This document shows, one piece after another, positions 17,654 through 27,265 of a stretch of 56,498 nucleotides of DNA. Both the position numbers and the translations under genes were made by a program. This DNA comes from Opitutia bacterium (GTDB taxonomy: Bacteria; Verrucomicrobiota; Verrucomicrobiia; Opitutales; Coraliomargaritaceae): positions 1 to 56,498 of the forward strand of contig JAQXBA010000113.1 in assembly GCA_029252625.1 (NCBI GenBank), given 5' to 3'. Every line of letters starts with the position of its first letter. Within the stretch, counting starts at the first letter, position 1. Below the pieces are notes generated by a model. That model searched no databases. It was not told the origin of the DNA and saw nothing but the letters and a program-made list of their open reading frames with translations.

Positions 17654-19228
17654 CTAAACTGCGCAAAATGCGGTTTTGTGAATTGGGATCTTGGTGTTTG
17701 CGCTGATGCCACGATTGTTCGCTGCCAATCGAAGCAACAATTTAAAAATCAATTCGCTTTGTGATTCAAGACCCAACTTCGCCGCAATATCATCTGCAGT
17801 TTGAGCTTTGTCACCATTGGCGTTGACCTGCGCGACGATTTTTTGCTCGATTTCCAAGACTGTGGCTGCGGCTGCTTTGCCTGCTTCAACGCCTGGTTGA
17901 TGGTAGGCGTTGATGTTGACGAGGCTCGCGTAGAGGCCGACGGCACGTTCGAAAAGGGCGATGAGTTGGCCGACTGCTTCGGGTGTGACCTCTGTGATCG
18001 TAATGGTGATCGACTGGCGACCATTGTCATATAGCGCATCGCGGGTACCGAGAAAGAAGCCTTGTAGGAAGTCGCCGCTAGTAAAGCCGGGTTCGACTTC
18101 GATCGAGTCGCCGTCGCGATCCTTGAGCACTTCGATGAAGGTGGCGAAGAAGTTGTGCACACCTTCCCTGAGTTGCTGCACGTAAGCGTGTTGGTCAGTA
18201 GAACCTTTGTTGCCATAAACGGCGATACCTTGGTGCACGACTTTGCCATCGAGATCTTTTTCTTTACCGAGCGACTCCATGACGAGCTGTTGCAAGTATT
18301 TGGAGAAAAGCATGAGGCGATCCTTGTAAGGTAGCACGACCATGTCCTTCGCACCCTTACCGTCGGTCGCGAAATACCACATGAGCGCGAGTAGGGCCGC
18401 TGGATTCTTAGTTGTCTCAGTCGAGCGTGTGGCGTCGTCCATCGCTTTCGCGCCCGCGAGCATACGGTCGATGTCGAGGCCTTGAATGGCAGCAGGGAAG
18501 AGACCCACGGCTGCGAGCTCGGAAGTGCGGCCGCCGACCCAGTCCCACATTGGTAGGAAGTCGAGCCAGTTGTTTTCTTTCGAGATTTTGTGTAGCTTAC
18601 TGCCTTCGCCTGTGATGGCGATGGCGTGCTCGGCAAAGCTGAGGCCGGCGATACGGTAGGCGGTCTCGGCTTCAAGCATGCCGTTGCGTGTTTCGGGTGT
18701 GCCTCCAGACTTGGAAATGACTACGGCGAGTGTTTCGCCAAGTTGGCCGTCGAGCGCTTCGAGCGTGCGGTCGAGACCATTCGGGTCGGTGTTGTCGAAA
18801 AAGAACAGCTTGATTTTATCGGTCTTGGGCCCCCCGAGCGCGTCTGCGACGAATTGCGGCCCGAGTGCCGAGCCGCCGATGCCAATCACCAGCAGGTTTT
18901 TGAAGGCGCCGTTGGCCCCCCTGAGCACGCCGTTATGTACGTCAGAGGCAATCAGCTTGATTTTGCCTAGGCAGGCTTCGATCTCAGCGCCGATCTCGGC
19001 GTTGGGTGCCAGTGCGGCATGACGCAACCAGTAGTGGCCAACCATGCGGCCTTCGTCTGGGTTTGCGATCGCGCCCGCTTCAAGCGCTTGCATTGCGCTG
19101 AATGCGGCCTGCATGCGTGGCTCCATGTCTGATAGAAAAGTATCGCTGAAGTCGATCCGGCTTATGTCGATCGCGAAATCGAGCTCGTTAAGATTGAGAT
19201 AATGTTGTTTGAATCGCTGCCAAGACAT
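17654..19228 (-). CDS. pgi: Glucose-6-phosphate isomerase
   Basis: Interconverts glucose-6-phosphate and fructose-6-phosphate. Family motifs are visible: [26 protein letters not shown], the phosphoglucose isomerase signature [14 protein letters not shown] and the catalytic His in [22 protein letters not shown]. At 524 residues it is of the longer type. The last ~70 residues ([21 protein letters not shown]) look like a small winged-helix-type tail. The start ATG at 19228 has no Shine-Dalgarno motif. Apparently first gene of a three-gene transcript with the coiled-coil and short lipoprotein genes. Confidence 0.96.
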   Translation of the reverse strand: MSWQRFKQHYLNLNELDFAIDISRIDFSDTFLSDMEPRMQAAFSAMQALEAGAIANPDEGRMVGHYWLRHAALAPNAEIGAEIEACLGKIKLIASDVHNGVLRGANGAFKNLLVIGIGGSALGPQFVADALGGPKTDKIKLFFFDNTDPNGLDRTLEALDGQLGETLAVVISKSGGTPETRNGMLEAETAYRIAGLSFAEHAIAITGEGSKLHKISKENNWLDFLPMWDWVGGRTSELAAVGLFPAAIQGLDIDRMLAGAKAMDDATRSTETTKNPAALLALMWYFATDGKGAKDMVVLPYKDRLMLFSKYLQQLVMESLGKEKDLDGKVVHQGIAVYGNKGSTDQHAYVQQLREGVHNFFATFIEVLKDRDGDSIEVEPGFTSGDFLQGFFLGTRDALYDNGRQSITITITEVTPEAVGQLIALFERAVGLYASLVNINAYHQPGVEAGKAAAATVLEIEQKIVAQVNANGDKAQTADDIAAKLGLESQSELIFKLLLRLAANNRGISANTKIPIHKTAFCAV

Positions 19229-19335
19229 GATGTGTGTAAATTAAAAATTAAGAGTTAGCTGGTTCTCAGTTGTCTGGTTCTCGTTTAAACTGACAACTGA
19301 AAAAATGAAAATTGCAGCACTGAATGGCGAAGCCG

Positions 19336-21048
19336 TTACAGATTTTTATCAGTGACAGCACCTTCTGAGGCGGTCGCGACGGTCGCCGCGTATTTGCCGA
19401 GCACGCCACGTTTGGAGCCTGCGCCCGTTGGCTTGAAGGCTGCCATGCGCGCATCGTATTCGGCGTCGTCGATCAAGAGGCTGATGGTGTTCTTGACCGC
19501 GTCGATTTCGATCTGGTCGCCGCTGTTGACGATGCCGATCGGGCCGCCCTTGGCTGCTTCGGGTGTGATATGGCCCACGTCGAAGCCGTGACTACCGCCG
19601 GAGAAGCGCCCATCAGTAATGAGCGCCACCTCTTTAATCAAGCCACGACCTGCCACCGCACTGGTAGGTGAGAGCATCTCGCGCATGCCAGGGCCGCCAA
19701 CGGGCCCTTCGTTACGAATCACAACCACGTCGCCCGCGACGACGTCGCCCCGGAGGATGCCGACCAGTGCACTTTCTTCCCCTTCGTAAACCTTCGCCGT
19801 GCCTTTGAAATAGAGACCTTCCTTGCCGGTGATCTTACCAACCGCTCCGCCAGGCGCGAGGTTGCCTCGTAGGATGCGTAGGTGAGTGGACTCTTTAATT
19901 GGCTGATCCCATGGGCGGATGATGTCCTGCTCGTCTGGATATGATGCGTACGGCTGTTCGTTTTTAAGCGATTCAGCCATCGTTTCGCCCGTGACTGTGA
20001 GGCAGTCGCCGTGGAGTAGGCCGCGGTCGAGCAGCATCTTCATCATCGGGCGGATGCCGCCGATACGGATGAGATGGCTCATGTTGTATTTTCCGAATGG
20101 CTTCAGATCGGCGAGGAGTGGGATGCGCTCGCCAATTTCCTTAAAGTCGTCGATGCTGAGTAGGACATCGGCGGAGTGTGCGATGGCAAGGAGGTGCAGG
20201 ATCAAGTTGGTCGAACCGCCGAGAGCAAGGCAGGTAGTGATCGCATTTTCAAAGGCTTTACGCGTCATGATGTCGCGAGGCTTGAGGTCGAGCTCAAGGA
20301 GTTTGAGTACGGCTGCACCGGCATTTTCGCAGTCTTTTCGCTTGGGTTCACCGATCGCGACTTGAGCACTGCTACCTGGCAGGCTCATCCCGAGTGCTTC
20401 GATCGCGCTTGCCATTGTATTGGCTGTATACATGCCGCCGCAGGAGCCTGCGCCGGGGATCGCGTATTTTTCGACTTCTTTAAGTTCTTCGTCGGTGAGC
20501 TCACCTTTGGCATGCTTGCCGACTGCTTCAAACACGGAAACAATGTCCATCGGGTTACGCTGTTCTTCGTCGTGAGGCATCAAACCAGGTAGAATGGTGC
20601 CGCCGTAAACAAACACTGCCGGGCGGTTCAGGCGGGCGAGTGCGATCATGCAACCTGGCATGTTCTTGTCGCAGCCACCGATCGCAACGAGCCCGTCGAA
20701 GCCTTCGGCCGCAACCACGGTTTCGATCGAGTCCGCGATGACGTCGCGCGAGACGAGGCTGTAGCGCATGCCCTTGGTACCCATACTGATGCCGTCTGAG
20801 ACGGTGATGGTACTGAAGTTCACCGCTTTGCCGCCGGCATCATTGATCCCGATGGTGGCGTGTGTGGCGAGGTCGCCCAAATGCATGTTACAGGGAGTCA
20901 GATCACTCGGAGAGCCGGCCACGCCAATTTGTGGTTTTTTGAAATCGGCATCTTCGAAACCAACCGCACGAAGCATCGATCGGGCAGGTGCGCGGTCATC
21001 GCCATCGACCACGATTGAGGAGTATTGACGTGTGTTTTTGCTAGCCAT
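19336..21048 (-). CDS. ilvD: Dihydroxy-acid dehydratase
   Basis: Iron-sulfur enzyme that dehydrates dihydroxy-acids to the 2-keto acids of valine, isoleucine and leucine synthesis. Family patterns: CNMHLGDLA, the cluster-binding GGCDKNMPGCMIAL, GSCGGMYTANTMASA, and the C-terminal TDGRFSGGSHGFDVGHITPEA. The 570 residues match the family. Single gene, divergent from scpB. Its signature places it in the [2Fe-2S]/[4Fe-4S] Edd/IlvD superfamily; which cluster is bound cannot be told by eye. Confidence 0.97.
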   Translation of the reverse strand: MASKNTRQYSSIVVDGDDRAPARSMLRAVGFEDADFKKPQIGVAGSPSDLTPCNMHLGDLATHATIGINDAGGKAVNFSTITVSDGISMGTKGMRYSLVSRDVIADSIETVVAAEGFDGLVAIGGCDKNMPGCMIALARLNRPAVFVYGGTILPGLMPHDEEQRNPMDIVSVFEAVGKHAKGELTDEELKEVEKYAIPGAGSCGGMYTANTMASAIEALGMSLPGSSAQVAIGEPKRKDCENAGAAVLKLLELDLKPRDIMTRKAFENAITTCLALGGSTNLILHLLAIAHSADVLLSIDDFKEIGERIPLLADLKPFGKYNMSHLIRIGGIRPMMKMLLDRGLLHGDCLTVTGETMAESLKNEQPYASYPDEQDIIRPWDQPIKESTHLRILRGNLAPGGAVGKITGKEGLYFKGTAKVYEGEESALVGILRGDVVAGDVVVIRNEGPVGGPGMREMLSPTSAVAGRGLIKEVALITDGRFSGGSHGFDVGHITPEAAKGGPIGIVNSGDQIEIDAVKNTISLLIDDAEYDARMAAFKPTGAGSKRGVLGKYAATVATASEGAVTDKNL

Positions 21049-21193
21049 GATAAAAAATGAGATGAATTAAATAGTCAGAAAAATAGGATTCTCGTTGCAG
21101 AAATGCGGAGATATCAATGAATAGCGGGAGCCTCGACAACCCCCTTTTTACTCTACTAGACCTTAATTCTGCATTTCACCCGCTTTTATTACT

Positions 21194-21976
21194 ATGGAAT
21201 TTGATCTCAACAAGACGCTCGAAGCCCTTTTGCTCTCGACTGCGGAGCCCATTCGCTTGAAGGATTTAATCAAGATTTTTGCGCGCTACCATTCCGAATT
21301 AGAGGAAGCCGCCGAGGCTGAAAAGCTCGCCGGAGAGGGGGAAGAGCTTGCGGAACTCATTCCATCCCGCGTTACGCAGGTGCAAATTCAAGAGGCGCTG
21401 TCTAGATTGATGGATGCCGCGGAGGTCGAGGATAAGGCGTATCGTCTGATCGAGGGACCGAATGGTTTTCAAATTGTCACCGCGCCCCAGTTTGCAGAAT
21501 TCGTGCGTTTACTGCGTGGTGAGCCGCGCCCGATGAAGCTAAGTCCTGCGGCACTGGAGACGATGTCGATCGTCGCTTATCGTCAGCCCGTCACGCGAGC
21601 CGAGATGGAGGCGATTCGCGGGGTGTCAGTTGATGGCCCGTTGAACCGCTTGATTGAGCTGGAGTTGGTGCATGTCACGGGTCGCGCTGAATTGCCGGGT
21701 CGCCCGATTCAATATGGCACCACGGATCATTTTTTAGAGTTCACCGGTATTAGGGAGCTTGATGAGTTGCCTGCTTCGGATGTGCTAAGTAACCACCAAA
21801 TTGATGATTGGATGCGCCGCAGCGAAGAGCCAGAAGAAGCGATTACCGATGAGGATATGGGACTCGCTGAAGAGCGAAAGTCAGACGAGTTGCCACTTAA
21901 TGAGACATTTGTCGAAGTTGATTGGCAAAATGAGAATACCGAGAGCGATGCTGCCCCAGAATCTGCCACAGAATAG
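21194..21976 (+). CDS. scpB: Segregation and condensation protein B (ScpB)
   Basis: Partner of ScpA and SMC in the condensin complex that organises the chromosome. It consists of two winged-helix domains (about residues 5-105 and 110-190): KTLEALLLSTAEPIRLKDL, then LSPAALETMSIVAYRQPVTRAEMEAIRGVSVD and the ELPGRPIQYGTTDHFLEFTGI segment. The ~65-residue acidic tail is probably disordered. The neighbouring scpA gene is not in view. It is followed 10 bases later by pheA, so the two are likely co-transcribed. Confidence 0.95.
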   Translation: MEFDLNKTLEALLLSTAEPIRLKDLIKIFARYHSELEEAAEAEKLAGEGEELAELIPSRVTQVQIQEALSRLMDAAEVEDKAYRLIEGPNGFQIVTAPQFAEFVRLLRGEPRPMKLSPAALETMSIVAYRQPVTRAEMEAIRGVSVDGPLNRLIELELVHVTGRAELPGRPIQYGTTDHFLEFTGIRELDELPASDVLSNHQIDDWMRRSEEPEEAITDEDMGLAEERKSDELPLNETFVEVDWQNENTESDAAPESATE

Positions 21977-21986
21977 GAGTCACCAG

Positions 21987-23279
21987 ATGCCGGAAGATAT
22001 TAATACTAAGCTACAGCGCAACCGCGATGCGATCGACGCAATTGATAAACAAGTAGTGCAACTCCTCAACCACCGCGTAAGTCAGGATGGCGGTTTAAAC
22101 GAAGCGCAAGTATTGGATAAAGTGGCGAAGTTTAATTCGGGGCCACTTTCGGATCTGACTTTGCAGGCGATTTATCGTGCGATGATGCTGGCGGGGCTCG
22201 CAGCCGATGCGCAGGTGACGGATCCTTCCAAGGTCGATGCGATTGATCTTAATATTGTCCAACTGCTCAACCAACGCGTGCAGCACGCGGGGGAAATTGG
22301 TAAAATCAAACACGCGAATGGAGCGGATTATTATGACCCGACCCGCGAAGCACAGGTCATGGCTAAAGTCGCGAGGCTCAATTCAGGGCCGATCAATAAT
22401 AGTACCTTGCATTCTGTTTACCGCGAAGTGATCTCTGGCTCGATTGCATTGGAGAAGAAGCTCGTGATCGGATATCTTGGGCCGGAGGCGACTTATACGC
22501 ACCAAGCCGCGATTCGCAATTTCGGCGTCAGTCTCGACTACCGAGCGATCAAGACCATCCCTGATGTATTTTCTGAAGTCGAAAGTGGTAGCGCTGATTA
22601 TGGCGTGGTGCCGATTGAAAATTCCACTGAGGGGGCGGTCTTTCATTCGATGGATATGCTGGTCGAGTCCGACCTGCATATTTGTTCGCAAGTTTATTTG
22701 CCGATCGAGCATTGCTTGATATCGCAGTCGGCACTCGATCAAATCACCGAAGTGCGCTCTAAGGATCAAGCGCTTGGCCAATGCCGCGACTGGCTGCGCA
22801 CGAAATTGCCGAACGCGAATCTAGTCGATGTCGTGAGCACCGCGGAGGCAGTCTGCACCGCAAAGAAAGACCCCAGCGTCGCCGCCGTCGCCAGCGAACT
22901 CTCTGCGCAACGCTACGACGTCCCGATCCGGGCCCGTAGTATTCAAGACCATGACGACAACGTGACACGTTTTCTCGTTATTGGTAAAACTCACGCCAAG
23001 CCGCTCGGTAGCGGTCGCGATAAAACCAGTTTAGTTATTTCGCTTAAAGACGAACCGGGTGCATTAGAGAAAACCCTCCGCCCATTTGCTTCGCGCGGAA
23101 TCAATTTAAGCAAGATAGAGTCCCGCCCGAGCCGTAAGAAGGCCTGGGACTATTTATTCTTTATCGACTTCATCGGCCACTACGAAGACGAGCTAACGCA
23201 AGCCGCACTCTCCGAGCTCGAAGCGCACTGCTCGTTCGTCAAATGGCTTGGCAGTTATCCGAATGATAAACGTGGATAG
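21987..23279 (+). CDS. pheA: P-protein: tandem chorismate mutase units + prephenate dehydratase + ACT
   Basis: Bifunctional enzyme of phenylalanine synthesis (chorismate to prephenate to phenylpyruvate), 430 residues from the ATG at 21987, which has an AGGAG site nine bases upstream. Order: two AroQ-like chorismate mutase units (about 5-75 and 79-157), prephenate dehydratase (about 160-340; YLGPEATYTHQAA, ENSTEGAV, DNVTRFLVIG), ACT domain (about 350-425; ESRPSRK). Unit 1 keeps Arg13 and Arg30 (matching R11 and R28 of E. coli chorismate mutase) but lacks ~15 residues including the catalytic Lys loop. Unit 2 has Arg97, Lys108, Asp117, Arg120, Glu121 and Ser152 but has Pro80 where R11 should be. 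The frame upstream to 21801 is not used. Confidence 0.94.
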   Translation: MPEDINTKLQRNRDAIDAIDKQVVQLLNHRVSQDGGLNEAQVLDKVAKFNSGPLSDLTLQAIYRAMMLAGLAADAQVTDPSKVDAIDLNIVQLLNQRVQHAGEIGKIKHANGADYYDPTREAQVMAKVARLNSGPINNSTLHSVYREVISGSIALEKKLVIGYLGPEATYTHQAAIRNFGVSLDYRAIKTIPDVFSEVESGSADYGVVPIENSTEGAVFHSMDMLVESDLHICSQVYLPIEHCLISQSALDQITEVRSKDQALGQCRDWLRTKLPNANLVDVVSTAEAVCTAKKDPSVAAVASELSAQRYDVPIRARSIQDHDDNVTRFLVIGKTHAKPLGSGRDKTSLVISLKDEPGALEKTLRPFASRGINLSKIESRPSRKKAWDYLFFIDFIGHYEDELTQAALSELEAHCSFVKWLGSYPNDKRG

Positions 23280-23379
23280 GGTATCCGTATCCAAACTAGA
23301 GGGACCTCGAGTGTAGCGACACTTTTCGAGCCAATGCGCCGTCATTTTTGCGGATCGATTGTAGGCTCCTGGCATCGGT

Positions 23380-23399
23380 GGCAACGTCGTAACGTTGCC
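23380..23399. repeat. Short hairpin between pheA and tilS
   Basis: Perfect eight-base stem GGCAACGT / ACGTTGCC with a CGTA loop, followed by TTTC only. It may be a weak terminator for pheA or a repeat remnant. The 217-base gap holds nothing else that I can name. Confidence 0.4.
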
Positions 23400-23497
23400 T
23401 TTCAACTATGACGATCTCCAAGATGAAATTCAACTTTCCTGCAAAGTCCCTACAGGCTTGCGGTCTGTATCAAATTAGAGCCAATTAAAGAGGTCTT

Positions 23498-24952
23498 ATG
23501 TCGAACGCATCACCCCCCCACAATTGGCCGGAAGCGGCGCGCAATTTGTATGCCGAATTGAGTGCGTGCTCGTTACACGCCAATGTGCGTGAGTTGCTGG
23601 CTGCTGCTACGTGTCGGCGTGTGTTGGTTGCCTGCTCGGGCGGCGCGGATTCTATCTTTATGCTCTGTCAACTATGGGCGCAGACTGACGAATTAGGAAT
23701 CGAATTGGTGGTCGCCCATTATAATCACCGCTGGCGTGGTGAGGATTCGCAGTCGGATGCGGTGTTTGTGCAAGAGTTGGCGCAACAGTTGAGCTGTCCG
23801 TTTGTAAGCGCGGCTCGGCCTGAAAATGAGGCGGCGTTTACGGAGACGGCTGCGCGTGGATTGCGATTGGACTTTTTACGAGAAGCAGCGCAGGAGCACA
23901 GCTGCGAGTGCATTGCTTTGGGTCATCAGCAGGATGATGTTTTAGAGACACAGTTGCAGCGGCTGGCACGCGGCAGCGGATCGGATGGTTTGGCGGCGCC
24001 GCGCCCCATACATTTCTTCCAAGCCTATCCGACACATGTCCGACCGCTGTTGCACTTGGGCGCGGGGGCGATTCGTATGGCGTTGAATGCTTGCGAGATC
24101 CCTTGGCGTGAAGATATTTCCAACAAAGATCTGGGAATTTCGCGCAATGCACTGCGGTATAATGTGATTCCTAGTTTGAGCGATGCTTTGGATCGGAATG
24201 CTTCGGCTGGTGCGGCTCGTTCCCGGTTTTTACTAGAAGAAGAAGCGGATGCGTTGGATGGTTTGGCGCGACTCACTTTGCCCGAAGCTTTTATTGCTAG
24301 TGCGTCGTTGGATCGCGTTGCGCTGCGCTCTGCTCCACGGGCACTGACGAGGCGGGCCTTGTCGGCATGGTTGAGTGCGCATCATCTGATTCAATCGATG
24401 AGCGCACCGGCGATGGATTTATTGATGGCGGCAGTTTATGCGCTGAAGCGGCAGAATCGTCTAAGTGCGGGCGCTTTTTATATTGAACTCGATGAAGCGA
24501 CGATCCGCGTGGTGTCAGCGCAAGTTTTTGGGCAAATTTTGGTATCCGGATCGATCGAAGCGGGCGAATCGTTCATGCTGTCGACAGGTGCTTTGCTGCA
24601 GACTGAGTTTGTGGAATTGAACGATACGTTACGTAGCACGATTATGACCGGCGGAGTGGATGCCGACCTGCAGGCTTACGTTGTAGTGGCAGCAGGGGAA
24701 GCACTCGAAGTACGTGGTTGGCAGCCTGGAGACCGCTTTCGCCCGCTTGGTGCTCCGGGCATGAAAAAACTGAAGGACTGGTTTATTGACCGGCACATTC
24801 CAGTAAAGGAACGAAAGTTGCTTCCGCTTGTCGTATCACAGTCAGGAGAAATTATTTGGGTGCCAGGCTTCCCGCCAGCGGATAGCTTAAAAATCGGAAC
24901 CGCAACGAAGCGGGCTCTTAGATTGACTTACGAACGAAGAAACCCAAGTTGA
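23498..24952 (+). CDS. tilS: tRNA(Ile)-lysidine synthetase (TilS)
   Basis: Adds lysine to C34 of the AUA-reading tRNA-Ile, switching both its charging and codon identity. The PP-loop SGGADS is at residues 47-52, followed by HYNHRWRGEDS and the ALGHQQDDVLETQL stretch. The C-terminal TilS domain is present (WQPGDRFRPLGAPGMKKLKDWFIDRHIP). 484 residues. The ATG at 23498 has an AAGAGG a few bases before it, one of the few starts here with such a motif. It lies 9 bases before ftsH, an order also common elsewhere. Confidence 0.95.
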   Translation: MSNASPPHNWPEAARNLYAELSACSLHANVRELLAAATCRRVLVACSGGADSIFMLCQLWAQTDELGIELVVAHYNHRWRGEDSQSDAVFVQELAQQLSCPFVSAARPENEAAFTETAARGLRLDFLREAAQEHSCECIALGHQQDDVLETQLQRLARGSGSDGLAAPRPIHFFQAYPTHVRPLLHLGAGAIRMALNACEIPWREDISNKDLGISRNALRYNVIPSLSDALDRNASAGAARSRFLLEEEADALDGLARLTLPEAFIASASLDRVALRSAPRALTRRALSAWLSAHHLIQSMSAPAMDLLMAAVYALKRQNRLSAGAFYIELDEATIRVVSAQVFGQILVSGSIEAGESFMLSTGALLQTEFVELNDTLRSTIMTGGVDADLQAYVVVAAGEALEVRGWQPGDRFRPLGAPGMKKLKDWFIDRHIPVKERKLLPLVVSQSGEIIWVPGFPPADSLKIGTATKRALRLTYERRNPS

Positions 24953-24961
24953 CCCGCACAA

Positions 24962-27010
24962 ATGTCATCACAGCAAAATCCACAACAGAAAGAGCCCGTG
25001 AACAACGGCCAACCAGAGCGCTTTAACCCTAAGGTGCTTTTGATTTTTTTGGTCATTATCTCGGCTATCATTGGGCTCTGGTTCGCGCAACCGGGTGCCG
25101 GTTCGAATCATGAACGCCTGACTATCAGTGAATTGGTGCAAGCCGTGAAAGATGGACAGATCGAGCAAGGCGATGGTGTCATGAAGCCCGACCCCTCGCT
25201 TGGCGAAGCTGGTTACATCGTTGCGGGTAAGATGCTCAACCCCAAGTACGATGCGAATCTCTCGGATGCGAGTGTGCCGCAAAAAGTGCAGTTTTCTGCT
25301 GAGGGCCGCTTGCTGGAGAAAGATTTCGATCTCGTGCGTGCCGTGCTCAAGGAGAGCCGACGCAGCACCGCGTTTCAGGATATCTTGATTAGTTTCCTGC
25401 CGTTTCTACTGATTATTGGCCTGCTTTATTTCCTATTTGTCCGCCAATTGAAGAGTGCAGGTAAGGGCGCGATGAGTTTTGGTAAGAGTAAGGCAAAGAT
25501 GCTAACGCGCGATAAAGACGCGCTGACTTTTAAGGATGTTGCGGGTTGCGACGAAGCGAAAGAAGAAGTCAGCGAGGTCGTTGACTTTCTCAAAGATCCG
25601 AAAAAATTCCAACGCATCGGTGGTCGTATTCCTAAGGGAGTGCTGATGATGGGTCCTCCTGGCACTGGCAAGACATTGCTGGCAAAGGCAGTGGCCGGTG
25701 AGGCTGAAGTGCCGTTTTTCTCGATCAGTGGTTCGGACTTCGTCGAAATGTTCGTCGGTGTTGGTGCGGCGCGTGTGCGTGACATGTTTGAGCAAGGCCG
25801 TAAAAATGCGCCTTGTATCGTATTCATCGATGAGATCGATGCCGTGGGTCGCCAGCGTGGGGCAGGTGTCGGTGGTGGAAATGACGAGCGCGAGCAGACC
25901 TTGAACTCCCTCCTCGTTGAGATGGATGGATTCGATGGCCACGAAGGTGTGATCATCATCGCCGCGACTAATCGTCCGGATGTGCTCGACTCGGCGTTGC
26001 TACGTCCAGGTCGTTTTGACCGTCAAGTTACCATTGATTTGCCCGATCTCAATGGTCGCAGTGAAATTCTCATGGTGCATGCCAAAAAGTTCGCGCTTTC
26101 TGAAGAGGTGAACCTCGAGCACGTTGCGCGTAACACGCCAGGCTTCTCTGGTGCGGACCTTGCCAACCTGCTCAATGAAGGTGCTTTGATCGCCGCACGC
26201 TATAACAAGGATGCTGTAGAGATGAACGATCTTGACGAAGCGCGAGATAAGATATCCTTCGGGCGTGAGCGCCGTAAGTTGATGGATGACGAAGATCGCA
26301 AGATCACTGCTTACCATGAAGCCGGGCATGCTTTGATCCAAGCGGTGGTGGATGATGGGCATTTGCCCGTGCACAAGGTGACGATTATACCGCGTGGCCA
26401 GAGCCTCGGTTCGACTATGTTTATGCCGAAGAAGGATTTGCTAAATCACTCTAAGCGGCGTCTGTTGAATCAAATCTGCACTGGCATGGGCGGCCGTTCG
26501 GCGGAGGAAATTGTGATGGGCGACATCACCAGTGGCGCGTCTGGGGATATTCGCATGGTCACTTCGACTGCGCGCCACATGGTGTGCGATTGGGGAATGA
26601 CTGACCTTGGCCCGATCGCTTATGGTGAAAGCCAAAATCATGCTTACATGGGCACGATGAGTGCCGGCTCGAATAACTTTAGCGAAGAGACCGCACAAAA
26701 GATTGATAAGACAATCTACGACATTGTGCAGAAGCAGTATTTGCGTTCGCTCGATATTTTGAATGAACACCGTGCGGCGCTTGATACCATGGCAGAGGCC
26801 TTGCTCGAGCACGAAACGATTGACGGCATTCACGTTAAAGAGATCCTTGAGCACGGTGAAATGCGCTCGCCGATCGTTAAGCGAGAAATCATCGAGCCTG
26901 AGGCAGAGCCTGAAGAAGATTCTGATGAGGGGGTTGCGAAGCAGGCGGACGAAGATGGCGACCAAGGCGACCTAGCTGGCGAAGAAGCCGCTGCACCGTC
27001 CCCTGCGTAA
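24962..27010 (+). CDS. ftsH: ATP-dependent zinc metalloprotease FtsH
   Basis: Membrane-bound AAA+ protease that removes damaged membrane proteins and regulatory substrates. 682 residues: a membrane helix near 25-42, a periplasmic part, a second helix near 140-158, the AAA+ module with Walker A GPPGTGKT at 231-238, [14 protein letters not shown] and the ring-second-region [18 protein letters not shown]. The zinc site is HEAGH at 452-456. An acidic, poorly conserved tail ([13 protein letters not shown] ...) closes it. It follows tilS by 9 bases and is probably co-transcribed. Confidence 0.97.
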   Translation: MSSQQNPQQKEPVNNGQPERFNPKVLLIFLVIISAIIGLWFAQPGAGSNHERLTISELVQAVKDGQIEQGDGVMKPDPSLGEAGYIVAGKMLNPKYDANLSDASVPQKVQFSAEGRLLEKDFDLVRAVLKESRRSTAFQDILISFLPFLLIIGLLYFLFVRQLKSAGKGAMSFGKSKAKMLTRDKDALTFKDVAGCDEAKEEVSEVVDFLKDPKKFQRIGGRIPKGVLMMGPPGTGKTLLAKAVAGEAEVPFFSISGSDFVEMFVGVGAARVRDMFEQGRKNAPCIVFIDEIDAVGRQRGAGVGGGNDEREQTLNSLLVEMDGFDGHEGVIIIAATNRPDVLDSALLRPGRFDRQVTIDLPDLNGRSEILMVHAKKFALSEEVNLEHVARNTPGFSGADLANLLNEGALIAARYNKDAVEMNDLDEARDKISFGRERRKLMDDEDRKITAYHEAGHALIQAVVDDGHLPVHKVTIIPRGQSLGSTMFMPKKDLLNHSKRRLLNQICTGMGGRSAEEIVMGDITSGASGDIRMVTSTARHMVCDWGMTDLGPIAYGESQNHAYMGTMSAGSNNFSEETAQKIDKTIYDIVQKQYLRSLDILNEHRAALDTMAEALLEHETIDGIHVKEILEHGEMRSPIVKREIIEPEAEPEEDSDEGVAKQADEDGDQGDLAGEEAAAPSPA

Positions 27011-27196
27011 CTAGCTGCAGAGACTTTTTTAAATGGCTGCTTCTTGTTTTAGGGAGCAACCGTTTTTGTGGTATTGCAGTTTCATTTATCTGGAATGGAG
27101 AGCTCACGTGGTCGAAGTGTCCAAATAGCTGACTGCTGGCCTTGAGCTAGTAGAGTAATCCCGTATACTGTAACCTTAGATGTTACATGCATGTTG

Positions 27197-27210
27197 CGAA
27201 TTTAAATTCG
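27197..27210. promoter_or_regulatory. Palindrome upstream of the metal ABC operon
   Basis: CGAATTTAAATTCG, a perfect 14-base palindrome, lies 55 bases before the lipoprotein ATG. A possible -10 (TATACT, 27236-27241) follows. It is a candidate operator for the repressor encoded in the operon, but AT-rich palindromes arise by chance, and no known consensus is matched. Confidence 0.35.
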
Positions 27211-27265
27211 GGTACCTTTCTTTTGCAAGTTGACATATACTCGCTTCATTTTGACTATTCAAAAT

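Noticed and set aside
21801-21986. Upstream extension of pheA
   Set aside because: It overlaps scpB in another frame and its residues are not family-like; the ATG at 21987 has an AGGAG site.
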